From CAYRXM01 sp964428175 (GTDB lineage Bacteria > Chloroflexota > Anaerolineae > JAFGEY01), in assembly GCA_964428175.1 (NCBI GenBank), contig CAYRXM010000002.1, positions 1 to 64,000 on the forward strand: a DNA stretch of 64,000 bases. The letters run 5' to 3'. Position numbers and translations under genes: made by a program. Of the stretch, positions 32,070 to 39,921 are shown in pieces. The notes under the pieces were generated by a model. The model had not been told where the DNA came from and ran no database searches. It saw nothing but the letters and a program-made list of their open reading frames with translations. Numbering within the stretch: the first letter of the stretch is position 1; every line of letters starts with the position of its first letter.

Positions 32070-34604
32070 ATGAATCATTCTACCCCTGGCAAGGTGCGAT
32101 GGATTCGGTTTTTATATCATTTGTCTTGCGTTCTTTTGGGACTGCTTGTGGTTGGATGTCGCGCGTCGGACACCGCCACACCTTTCCCCGATGTTGCGCT
32201 GTCTACGTACACTCCCACTGCGACGCTGGCGCCAACCTGGACGTCGACGCCGTCAGCCACGCCGACGAGCATGGCTACCGCAATCGCCACGCCGTCGGCG
32301 ACGCCCCTGCCGACGCCAACGCGCATCCTGGTGCCTTCTTCCGATGATCAATCCCCTTCAATTTCAGGGCCTGAAGAGTACGTACTCGGGACGCTTACCT
32401 ATGAGCAGATGATCGATGCCGTTCAACAGTGCGAATATGTCGATCCATTCGAATCATCCTCATCCTACGATTGGATCGAGTGGGATGGTTATTGTAACAC
32501 TATGTTCCAGGAAACCATACTCCGCTTTCCAGAGACCTCGGTTCAAGATAGGCTCGACTGGTCTCTGGCGCGTTGGGAAGGAGAGCATGGCTACTCGGAA
32601 TGGATTAATACCCCGGAGGGTTTTGCATATCCAACAAATTCAGTCTCTTATTTTGTCCTTTTGCTTGAGAGTGGGCTAAACAGCGGGGCGATCAAACTGG
32701 ATTCACTTGCAGATGATCTTGATGGAGTGGGGTTCTCGCTCCAGGAGCGTCAAGCAACAACGAACCTGTTCGGAGACGGCCAGCCGGCCGAGGTCTTGCT
32801 TGTCTGCGTGAAGCAAAGAGCTTGTGCGTTGTTGGCACTGACCGGTTCATACCCTGGCGAGTACCACCTTTTCCCGCTCCACAAACTGTGGCAGTGGAAT
32901 TACTCGAGTAGGGAACCGATAGTCATTGTCGATCACAACGGTAATGGCCGTCCGGAGATATGGTCGTCGGCGGCGTACCTTGAAAAGAAAAACTGTAGCA
33001 GCGAGTTTGCGCTGTACGAGTGGAATGATACTCTTGCTGGAGCTCAGTTTGTAAACATCGCTGCAAACGTCCCACCTGTGTCGATCTGGTTGGGTACGCT
33101 TCAAGAATGCACAAATGCCTGGCGCTTCGAGTCAGCCAATGAGGGTGGTTCGCACCCGCTTGTCAAAATGGAACGTTATCCTAATTGGATCGCTATTGAC
33201 AATGTATGCCTGCCACTTGAGGTCTGGACGCGCTACGAGTGGAACGAGGCGGGTTATGAACAGGTCAGCCAGGAGGTGATTCCCTACGATTCCACACAGC
33301 CGGCCGAGTGCGCCTGGGGATGGGCCGGCGTCGCTGCCGAACATGGCTTGTACGATCGCGCCATCCCCTCGCTCAGCGCTATGCTTCAGGATTGGCCGGC
33401 AAGGGCCGATGAAATCTGGGGGCCGGCCGCCAGGGACTATTTCCGCTTCAAGCTGGGCACGTGGTACGCCCTGCTCGATCAGCCCGAGCAGGCGAGGGCT
33501 GCCCTGGAAATGGTACGGGATGATCCAAGCAACCCAGACTTTGATACGGCATCCCAATGGGCCGAGACTTATCTGGCCCATTACGCGATCAGCCAAGACC
33601 CTTATTATGCCTGTTCTGCACTCCATCATTCTCTTACTTTTCCTGCCGACAAGATTGCGGTGTGGGGATTCGCGGATCCGCTGTGGAACCGGTTTTGTTG
33701 GTACAGGCCATCGGAAGACTGCATTTGCGACCCCGATGCTGCTCAAGGCATATCTCAACGGAAACTTGGGCAATCGCTGCGAAACTTTACTCCGCAAAGC
33801 ACGGCAGCGCTGGAGCAGTGGTTTGCGGCGCGCGAGATTCCCATTTGGGCCATCGAATCGGCAGACTTGACCAGAGACGGGCGGGACGATTGGCTGGTTT
33901 TTATCGGACCCGATGGCAATGCTGTTCCGGGTCTATGGGTGCTGATTGCCGGAAAAGAGGGATTGGTTGCCAGCCAGGTGTCGCGGTTCTATGCTTATTC
34001 TACTGCCCAAGCATCGATCAGTCTGGGGTATTTTACCCTGGCCCAGGATGGCTCGCTGATGGTGTCGGTGATTCAGGATAACGGAATGGATCTGTTCCGC
34101 ATCGCTGTGCAATCTGACGCTATACAGACCGAGCGCATATTCTCGACGTACAACGTCAGCAGCTATGAGGCAAGCACGGTCAATGGGGAAACCGAATTGC
34201 TTGTACAGAACAAGGCCGGCTCGGTGGAAAAATACGTCTGGTATCCCGCCGGGTATTATAACCTGTTCGAGCGACCTTCCAGGATCGAAGAACGAAACAG
34301 AACCGTCCGGGCGCAGCAGACTATCGAATCGATCGAGCAGGCTTTCTTCCCGGCGGGCGATATACCGCAAATGATTGAACTGTTGGAGCCGCTTCTGGTC
34401 GAGGAATATCTCGCCGACACCGTCTGGCCCGGGCGATCGGAGGAACGGGCACGATTTTTCTATCTTCTCGGCCTGGCCTGTGAGTTGACAGGCGACGAGG
34501 AGGGCGCGGTACAGGCCTACCAGCAGCTTGTGAACGAGTATCCTGAAAGCCCCTTTGTTTTGGTGGTTCGCCGCAAGCTGGAGCTTGTAGAAGGCAAACC
34601 TTGA
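32070..34604 (+). CDS. Large lipoprotein with Thr/Pro linker, FG-GAP-like and TPR-like segments
   Basis: The 844-aa protein has a signal peptide ending in the lipobox LLVVGC (near residue 31), then a linker of TPT/ATP repeats (residues about 38-90) that would space it from the membrane. The body contains calcium-type beta-propeller-like strands (VDHNGNGRPEIWS and ADLTRDGRDDWLVF, FG-GAP/VCBS pattern). Near the C-terminus TPR-like helices appear (YLLGLACELTGDEEGAVQAY). It is an extracellular lipoprotein of unknown role. The upstream purine run is 13 bases from the ATG, so the start is less certain. Confidence 0.78.
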   Translation: MNHSTPGKVRWIRFLYHLSCVLLGLLVVGCRASDTATPFPDVALSTYTPTATLAPTWTSTPSATPTSMATAIATPSATPLPTPTRILVPSSDDQSPSISGPEEYVLGTLTYEQMIDAVQQCEYVDPFESSSSYDWIEWDGYCNTMFQETILRFPETSVQDRLDWSLARWEGEHGYSEWINTPEGFAYPTNSVSYFVLLLESGLNSGAIKLDSLADDLDGVGFSLQERQATTNLFGDGQPAEVLLVCVKQRACALLALTGSYPGEYHLFPLHKLWQWNYSSREPIVIVDHNGNGRPEIWSSAAYLEKKNCSSEFALYEWNDTLAGAQFVNIAANVPPVSIWLGTLQECTNAWRFESANEGGSHPLVKMERYPNWIAIDNVCLPLEVWTRYEWNEAGYEQVSQEVIPYDSTQPAECAWGWAGVAAEHGLYDRAIPSLSAMLQDWPARADEIWGPAARDYFRFKLGTWYALLDQPEQARAALEMVRDDPSNPDFDTASQWAETYLAHYAISQDPYYACSALHHSLTFPADKIAVWGFADPLWNRFCWYRPSEDCICDPDAAQGISQRKLGQSLRNFTPQSTAALEQWFAAREIPIWAIESADLTRDGRDDWLVFIGPDGNAVPGLWVLIAGKEGLVASQVSRFYAYSTAQASISLGYFTLAQDGSLMVSVIQDNGMDLFRIAVQSDAIQTERIFSTYNVSSYEASTVNGETELLVQNKAGSVEKYVWYPAGYYNLFERPSRIEERNRTVRAQQTIESIEQAFFPAGDIPQMIELLEPLLVEEYLADTVWPGRSEERARFFYLLGLACELTGDEEGAVQAYQQLVNEYPESPFVLVVRRKLELVEGKP

Positions 34605-34642
34605 CTGTCGAGCCAACGACATCCGATTGTCTGGAGGCATAA

Positions 34643-35137
34643 ATGCCCTTTGCACCCAAGTTTCGTGCCATGATGGATTTTCCGTTCGCCGGGGATACGG
34701 TCGGCGATTTTGTGGTCGAGAGCGTCGAGGTACGCGATGTGCGGGAGGACGTGGAAGGCCACGTGTACGCGGTGCAGATGACCCTGCGCGGCCCGGGCGG
34801 ACAGCAGGGCGTGCGGCGTGCGCTCAAATCGCTGTTTGCCGCGCACCCGACCACCTTTTCCGGCTATGGCAACCCCTACCAGCTCTGGTTCGGCAAGCCC
34901 GAGATCGAAAGCCTGAGCGACAGCCGCTACGAGGTGCGCGTCAAGGGGATGGGCGTGCGCGTGTACCTTGAACCCGAGTTGGCTCGTTTCTTGGGCTATC
35001 TCGACGAGCAAGGACATCTGTCAAAGCAGCGCGATCCGGCTGCCCGGAAAGCGCTGATCGAAACCTACCTGGAGCAGTACCGGGCCGAGATCGAGCGACG
35101 GGTGGGGCGCTACCGGCGCAAGCTGTCCAAAACCTGA
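34643..35137 (+). CDS. Hypothetical protein, 164 aa
   Basis: I do not recognise a family. The protein is soluble and acidic-basic mixed, starting PFAPKFRAMMDFPFAGDTVGDFVVESVEVRDV, of which the key part is GDTVGDFVVESV. It ends in a helical stretch (YLEQYRAEIERRVGRYRRKL). Codon use and the ATG after GGAGG (34633-34637) support a real gene. Its 3' end overlaps that of the convergent DUF35 gene by 28 bases. Confidence 0.68.
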   Translation: MPFAPKFRAMMDFPFAGDTVGDFVVESVEVRDVREDVEGHVYAVQMTLRGPGGQQGVRRALKSLFAAHPTTFSGYGNPYQLWFGKPEIESLSDSRYEVRVKGMGVRVYLEPELARFLGYLDEQGHLSKQRDPAARKALIETYLEQYRAEIERRVGRYRRKLSKT

Positions 35138-35544
35138 AAAGCCAGGTACGTTTTGCGCGCGTCGCCTTCGCCGCGCTCGACAAAGGCCGCCTGCACCGGC
35201 ATACCGATGGCAATGGTCTCGGGGTGATTCACATCTATGCCCAGAATTTGCCCGCTGATGCCCGGTCCCTCCTCAAGCTGCACCACGCCGGAGCAGTAGG
35301 GATTGTCACGGCCGTAGCCCGCTTCGAGCATCATCGTCGGCGCGATGTGGATGACCGTGTACGCGCTCAAGCGGCCGCGCCCCGACAACTCGATCCAGGC
35401 CATCGCGGTGCTTGAGCAGTGCGGGCAGCGCGGGCGCGGTGGCAGGTGGAGTGCGCCGCAGCCGGTGCAGCGGGCGACCATCAATTTGTGCTCGTCCAAA
35501 AAGTGCTGGAAGGACGTGTGCGTGAAAGGCCGTTTTTCGCTCAT
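35110..35544 (-). CDS. DUF35 zinc-ribbon/OB-fold protein, thiolase partner
   Basis: The 144-aa protein has the DUF35 layout: an N-terminal helix (FTHTSFQHFLDEHKL), a rubredoxin-like zinc ribbon with two CxxC pairs (CTGCGALHLPPRPRCPHC) and an OB-fold (GRGRLSAYTVIH). In archaea and some bacteria DUF35 proteins bind thiolases and help channel acetoacetyl-CoA. Here it directly follows a thiolase gene (2-base gap), so it is probably its subunit. Confidence 0.9.
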   Translation of the reverse strand: MSEKRPFTHTSFQHFLDEHKLMVARCTGCGALHLPPRPRCPHCSSTAMAWIELSGRGRLSAYTVIHIAPTMMLEAGYGRDNPYCSGVVQLEEGPGISGQILGIDVNHPETIAIGMPVQAAFVERGEGDARKTYLAFQVLDSLRR

Positions 35545-35546
35545 GG

Positions 35547-36809
35547 CTATCTCCGCTCCAGGATGTGAACGACGCAGGTTTGCCCCGTCCCACCGACGTT
35601 GTGCGTCAGCCCCAGGCGCAGGTCACCGGCAAGCTGCCGCTCGCCAGCCTCGCCGCGAAGCTGCTTCCACACTTCTACCACCTGCCCCACGCCCGACGCG
35701 CCCACCGGGTGCCCTTTGGATTTCAGCCCGCCGGACGTGTTGATCGGCCGCGGGCCGGAGCGCGCGGTGAGTCCATGCTCGGCGGCGCGCCCGCCCTCGC
35801 CGGGCCCGAAAAAGCCCAAATCCTCGCTGGCCATGATCTCGGCAATCGTAAAGCAGTCGTGCACTTCGACCACTTGCACATCGGCGGGGGCGACGCCAGC
35901 CATTTGATAGGCCACATGCGCGGCTTGCTGCGCCGCCGGGATGCCGGTGAGGGTGCTGCGGCTGTGGGTGGCCGCGTCGCTAGCCTGCCCGCAGCCGATC
36001 ACATACAGCGGCGCGTCGGTGAACTGCCCGGCCAGCGATTCGCTGACCAGCAGCAGCGCGGCCGCGCCGTCCGAGATGGGCGAGCAGTCGTAGAGGCGCA
36101 GCGGCCAGGCGATGACCGGGTTGGCGCGAGGGTCGTGCAAAAAGGCCATTGGGTCGGCCCAGTCAGGTGCGGGATGGCCCTTTTGGATCGCGCTGGCCCG
36201 CCGCGCGGCCATCACCTCAGTGATGCGCTGGCCGAACTGAGCCTTGGGGTTCAGCGCGCCGTTTTCGTGATTCTTGAGGCCCACCCGCATCAACGTTTCC
36301 GGCGTGGCGCCATAGCGGGCCATGTAGGCGGTGGACATGGCCGCATAGAGGCCGGGAAAGGTAAATCCTGCCGGCGCTTCGTAGAGCACGTCGGCGGCGG
36401 TGGCCAGCGTGTCGGTGACGCGGGCAGTGGGCAGGTCAGTCATTTTTTCCACGCCGCCCACCAGCACGACGTCGTACAGCCCGGAGGCGATGGATATGAT
36501 CCCCTCGCGCAAGGCGATGCCGCCGCTGGCGCAGGCCCCTTCGACGCGGGTCGCCGGGCGCGGGGTCAAGCCGGCCCAGTCGGCCATAAGGGGCGCGATG
36601 TGCCCCTGCCCCTCGAACAGGTCGCTGCTATAGTTGCCCACGTACAGCGCCTCGATGTCACCCGGATCGATCCCCTTGTCCACCGAGGCCAGCATCTCTC
36701 CAAAGGCGTCCACGAACAGATCGCGACTGGTCAGGCCGGGGAAAGCGCCAAAGCGGGTCATGCCCGCGCCAACAATGGCTACGCCACGTGCCAGTTTACG
36801 TTGTCTCAC
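35547..36809 (-). CDS. Thiolase (SCP-x/archaeal acetyl-CoA acetyltransferase type)
   Basis: The 420-aa protein shows VAIVGAGMTRFG at the N-terminus, the nucleophile motif GACASGGIA, KGHPVGASG with the catalytic His, and a terminal GGTGQTCVVHIL with the second Cys. It therefore has the complete thiolase triad. With the DUF35 protein and an SDR reductase encoded in the same operon it could make 3-hydroxyacyl-CoA from acetyl-CoA; direction and chain length are unknown. It is 28 bases after the SDR gene. Confidence 0.92.
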   Translation of the reverse strand: MRQRKLARGVAIVGAGMTRFGAFPGLTSRDLFVDAFGEMLASVDKGIDPGDIEALYVGNYSSDLFEGQGHIAPLMADWAGLTPRPATRVEGACASGGIALREGIISIASGLYDVVLVGGVEKMTDLPTARVTDTLATAADVLYEAPAGFTFPGLYAAMSTAYMARYGATPETLMRVGLKNHENGALNPKAQFGQRITEVMAARRASAIQKGHPAPDWADPMAFLHDPRANPVIAWPLRLYDCSPISDGAAALLLVSESLAGQFTDAPLYVIGCGQASDAATHSRSTLTGIPAAQQAAHVAYQMAGVAPADVQVVEVHDCFTIAEIMASEDLGFFGPGEGGRAAEHGLTARSGPRPINTSGGLKSKGHPVGASGVGQVVEVWKQLRGEAGERQLAGDLRLGLTHNVGGTGQTCVVHILERR

Positions 36810-36837
36810 AGACCATCCTTTTCCGCCGTCAATGGTT

Positions 36838-37605
36838 TCAGGTGCCCATCACGATGCCGCCGTCGACGCTGAGCACCGCACCATGGACAAAGCTGGCCTC
36901 GTCGGAGGCCAGCCACAAATAAGCCCGCGCCACTTCTTCCGGCTGGCCCAGCCGCCCCAGCGGGGTGCTCGCCTGCATTTTTTCCAGCACGTTGGGCGGC
37001 ATTTGCCGCACCATCTCGGTGAGGATAAAGCCGGGGGCCAATGCGTTGACGCGGATGCCGTACTTGCCCAACTCGCGCGCCCACACGCGGGTCATGCCGA
37101 TCACCCCGGCTTTGGTGGCGACGTAATTGGTCTGCCCAAAGTTGCCGTAAACGCCCACCACCGACGAGGCGTTGACGATGGCCCCGCCGCGACCTTGCTT
37201 GATCATGCAAGGCGCGACGGCCTGGGTGCAGTTGAACACCCCTTTGAGGTTGACCGCCACCACCAGGTCGAAATCCTCTTCCGGCATTTGCTTGACCAGT
37301 TCGCCGTCTTTGACCCGCACCAGCACGCCGTCGCGGGTAATCCCGGCGTTGTTGATCAGCACGTCGATCTGCCCATAGCGGGCGATCACCGCGTCGATCC
37401 AGGCCTGCACCTCCTGGCGGTCGACGACGTTGACCTTGAAAAACGCCGCATCGCTGCCCAGTTCGGCGGCAAGCTGCTGCCCGGCGGGCTCGTTCAGATC
37501 GCCGATCACGACCCGCGCGCCCTCCTGGGCAAACAGCCGCGCCGTCGCCGCGCCGATGCCGGCCGCGCCGCCGGTGATGATACAAACCTTGTCCTTGAGC
37601 CGCAT
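36838..37605 (-). CDS. SDR family 3-oxoacyl-(ACP/CoA) reductase, FabG/PhaB-like
   Basis: The 255-aa protein is a classical SDR: IITGGAAGIGAATARLF cofactor motif, NNAGITRDG, NASSVVG with the catalytic Ser, YVATK with Tyr and Lys, and VNALAPGFI. It best fits acetoacetyl-CoA/3-oxoacyl-ACP reductases. The ATG at 37605 has AAAGGAGG upstream. It is the first gene of the thiolase operon and lies 19 bases from the end of the histidine kinase gene, transcribed in the same direction. Confidence 0.9.
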   Translation of the reverse strand: MRLKDKVCIITGGAAGIGAATARLFAQEGARVVIGDLNEPAGQQLAAELGSDAAFFKVNVVDRQEVQAWIDAVIARYGQIDVLINNAGITRDGVLVRVKDGELVKQMPEEDFDLVVAVNLKGVFNCTQAVAPCMIKQGRGGAIVNASSVVGVYGNFGQTNYVATKAGVIGMTRVWARELGKYGIRVNALAPGFILTEMVRQMPPNVLEKMQASTPLGRLGQPEEVARAYLWLASDEASFVHGAVLSVDGGIVMGT

Positions 37606-37624
37606 AAATTCCCCTCCTTTTATG

Positions 37625-39049
37625 TTATTGAATGTCCGTCCCGGCATCGATCTGCATGGTAACGATAAACGTGCTGCCGGCCCCTGGCTCGCTGACGATC
37701 TCGATGTTTCCGTTTTGCGCCTCGATGAGCGCCCGGGCAATCGACAGCCCCAGGCCAAACCCGGCCGTCGAGCGGGACTCGTCGCCACGATAAAAGCGGT
37801 CGAAAACGCGCGCGCGCAGCTCGGGCGGCATACCTGGACCGCTGTCCTGCACGGTGATCACTACCTGCCCGTTGCGTTGGCTCAAACCCAGGCGGATTTC
37901 ACCCTGTGCATGCTTGATCGCATTGTCGGTCAAAATCAGCAGCACCTGCTTGAGCGCGTCCCGATTGGCCAGGGCCAGCACGCGATCACCTTGTTCGGTG
38001 CATACAATGTCGCGTTCCAGCGCAAGCTGCTGCGCCTGGCGACAAGTCTCCGCGATCACCTCGCCCACATCCACCGCCTCCAGCACAAGCTCCTGCCCGG
38101 CATCGGTGCGCGCCAAAGTCAGCAGATCGTGAACCAGGCGGATCAGCCGCTCCGTCTCGCCGACAACGTCGCTCAAAATGTCGTCGCTTTCGGCCTGGGG
38201 CGGCGGCGGCTCGCGCCCGAGCAGGGCCAGGTTGCCACGGATGGTGGTGAGCGGTGTGCGCAGTTCGTGCGAAACGTCGGCGACAAACTCGCGCTGCACC
38301 TGGAGTGCATGCGCCACCTGCTGAAAAGCCTCCTGCAGCCGGGCCAGCATCTCGTTAAAAGTCCGGGCCAGCCGGCCCAGTTCGTCATTCGGCCCTTTGT
38401 AGGGGATGCGCGAAGAAAAGTCGCGCGTCCGGCCGATCTCTTGCGCGGTGTGGGTGATGCGGTGGATGGGGCGCAGCGTGGCTCCGGCCAGCAGCCAGCC
38501 GACGCCAAAAGCGACTGCGGTCGTCAGCAAGCCGCCCGCAGTCAAGGTGATGCTCAACGCTTGCAGCGAACGATCCCGGTCAGCCAGCGAACGCCCGACC
38601 TGGACAATGGCGATGGTTTCACCATTGGCGATGACCGGCAGGCTAAAAGTGAGCACGCGCCCCTCATCTCCGTGTACGATTTCGAGCCAGGACTGGCCGC
38701 TTTGCAGCTGCGCCAATCCCTCCTGCCCCAACGGCAGTTCTTGCGTGTTGTCGTTCAGGGCCAGGTCGAGCGGCACGCCGTTGGCGTCGAGGATGCGCAC
38801 CACCTCGTGCATGCGCAGATCGCGCAGTTCCGGCCCGCGCCCCGTCCAGGGCGTGGTGGGTGGCCGTCCCCCGCTGCGGTCGAGCATGAACAGCATGGGC
38901 ACAATGCGGTTGGCGCTTTCCAGCAGGTCATTCTTGACGATATTTAACGTAGATTGAGACTGGATCGTATACAGGATGCTGCTGAATGCGACCAGGGTCA
39001 GCGCCAGGATGGCGCTGTAAAGCAGGGTCAGTCGCAGGCGGATCGACAT
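37625..39049 (-). CDS. Sensor histidine kinase, HAMP type
   Basis: The 474-aa protein has two membrane helices (residues about 5-27 and 165-190) around an extracytoplasmic sensor of about 135 residues, then HAMP, the dimerisation helix with the phospho-acceptor His (DVSHELRTPLTTIRGNL), and the ATPase boxes (TDNAIKHAQG, GPGMPPELRARVFDRF and GFGLGLSIARAL). It phosphorylates the response regulator encoded just upstream. The ATG at 39049 shares one base with the regulator stop; a GTG at 39052 is possible. Signal unknown. Confidence 0.92.
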   Translation of the reverse strand: MSIRLRLTLLYSAILALTLVAFSSILYTIQSQSTLNIVKNDLLESANRIVPMLFMLDRSGGRPPTTPWTGRGPELRDLRMHEVVRILDANGVPLDLALNDNTQELPLGQEGLAQLQSGQSWLEIVHGDEGRVLTFSLPVIANGETIAIVQVGRSLADRDRSLQALSITLTAGGLLTTAVAFGVGWLLAGATLRPIHRITHTAQEIGRTRDFSSRIPYKGPNDELGRLARTFNEMLARLQEAFQQVAHALQVQREFVADVSHELRTPLTTIRGNLALLGREPPPPQAESDDILSDVVGETERLIRLVHDLLTLARTDAGQELVLEAVDVGEVIAETCRQAQQLALERDIVCTEQGDRVLALANRDALKQVLLILTDNAIKHAQGEIRLGLSQRNGQVVITVQDSGPGMPPELRARVFDRFYRGDESRSTAGFGLGLSIARALIEAQNGNIEIVSEPGAGSTFIVTMQIDAGTDIQ

Positions 39050-39726
39050 CACTCTTGCTCTCGCAGCACATAGCCAACGCCGCGCACGGTCTGGATCAGG
39101 CGCGGCTCACCATCGGCTTCGGTCTTTTTGCGCAAATAGCCGATATAGACTTCGATCACGTTGTCATCACCGGCAAAATCCAATCCCCAGACGTGGTTGA
39201 TCACCTGGCTGCGCGTCATCACCTGCCCGGTATGACGCATCAAAAAACGCAGCAGTTCGAATTCCGTGGGCGTCAAGGAAAAACGGCGTCCACCGCGCCG
39301 GGCTTCACGCGAAACCGGGTCTAGATACAAACCGGCAAAAGAGAGCACCCCTTCGGCATCCGGTTGAAGCCGGCGCAGCAGCGCATTGACGCGGGCCACC
39401 AGTTCGACCGGCGCAAAAGGTTTGATCAAATAATCGTCGGCGCCCTGATCCAACCCCTCCACCCGATCCTCGACCGCGTCGCGTGCGGTCAGCATTAGAA
39501 TGGGCACCTGATTTTTTTCCTCGCGCAGCGCTTGCAGCACGCCGAGACCATCGAGTCCGGGCATCAGCCAGTCGAGGATGAGCGCATCCGGCCGGGCCTC
39601 GTAGACCATCTGGATGGCAGTCTGCCCATCCGTCGCAGTGATTACGTCGAACCCTTCATAGGCTAGCGTTCGGCGCAGCATCTTGAGCAATTTGGGGTCA
39701 TCATCGGCAATCAAAATCAGTGACAT
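39049..39726 (-). CDS. OmpR/PhoB-family response regulator
   Basis: The 225-aa protein has a receiver domain (ADDDPKLLKML acidic pocket, phospho-acceptor Asp in LILDWLMPGLDG, DYLIKPF with Lys) and a C-terminal winged helix (SLTPTEFELLRFLM, TRSQVINHVWG and TVRGVGYVL). This class binds direct repeats with 11-bp period. Exactly such repeats lie in front of this gene itself, of the divergent exporter operon and of the gene at 46562, so all three are probable targets. Confidence 0.94.
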   Translation of the reverse strand: MSLILIADDDPKLLKMLRRTLAYEGFDVITATDGQTAIQMVYEARPDALILDWLMPGLDGLGVLQALREEKNQVPILMLTARDAVEDRVEGLDQGADDYLIKPFAPVELVARVNALLRRLQPDAEGVLSFAGLYLDPVSREARRGGRRFSLTPTEFELLRFLMRHTGQVMTRSQVINHVWGLDFAGDDNVIEVYIGYLRKKTEADGEPRLIQTVRGVGYVLREQE

Positions 39727-39758
39727 GGTACCTGTTCCTGTTCGTTCATGATACCCCT

Positions 39759-39812
39759 ATTATACCCGCCCTGGCTGAGTGAAAACTAAAAAACGGCTGA
39801 GAAGTTGCTAAT
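39759..39812 (-). promoter_or_regulatory. Autoregulatory promoter of the response regulator with four 11-bp-phased boxes
   Basis: On the minus strand the hexamers ATTAGC (39812-39807), CTCAGC (39801-39796), TTTAGT (39790-39785) and CTCAGC (39779-39774) start exactly 11 bases apart. TATAAT (39764-39759) starts 15 bases after the start of the last box. Confidence 0.8.
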
Positions 39813-39827
39813 AATCCGGCTGGTTTT

Positions 39828-39881
39828 CTCAGCAAACTCTAAGCGCATTCTTGGCTTTTTATCAGCCGCGTCTGCTACAAT
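39828..39881 (+). promoter_or_regulatory. Promoter of exporter operon with four 11-bp-phased boxes
   Basis: CTCAGC (39828), CTAAGC (39839), CTTGGC (39850) and ATCAGC (39861) start exactly 11 bases apart. The extended -10 element TGC-TACAAT has its hexamer at 39876-39881, 15 bases after the last box start. The boxes cover the -35 region, as for PhoB-activated promoters. Confidence 0.82.
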
Positions 39882-39921
39882 TTAACCGCAAATGCGAATC
39901 AAGTCAAGTTTGGAGGCAAGT

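Noticed and set aside
35565..36872. 435-codon plus-strand open frame
   Set aside because: Antisense of the thiolase gene with its complete catalytic residues.
37430..38947. 505-codon plus-strand open frame
   Set aside because: Covers the antisense of the SDR gene end and the histidine kinase, both clear families.
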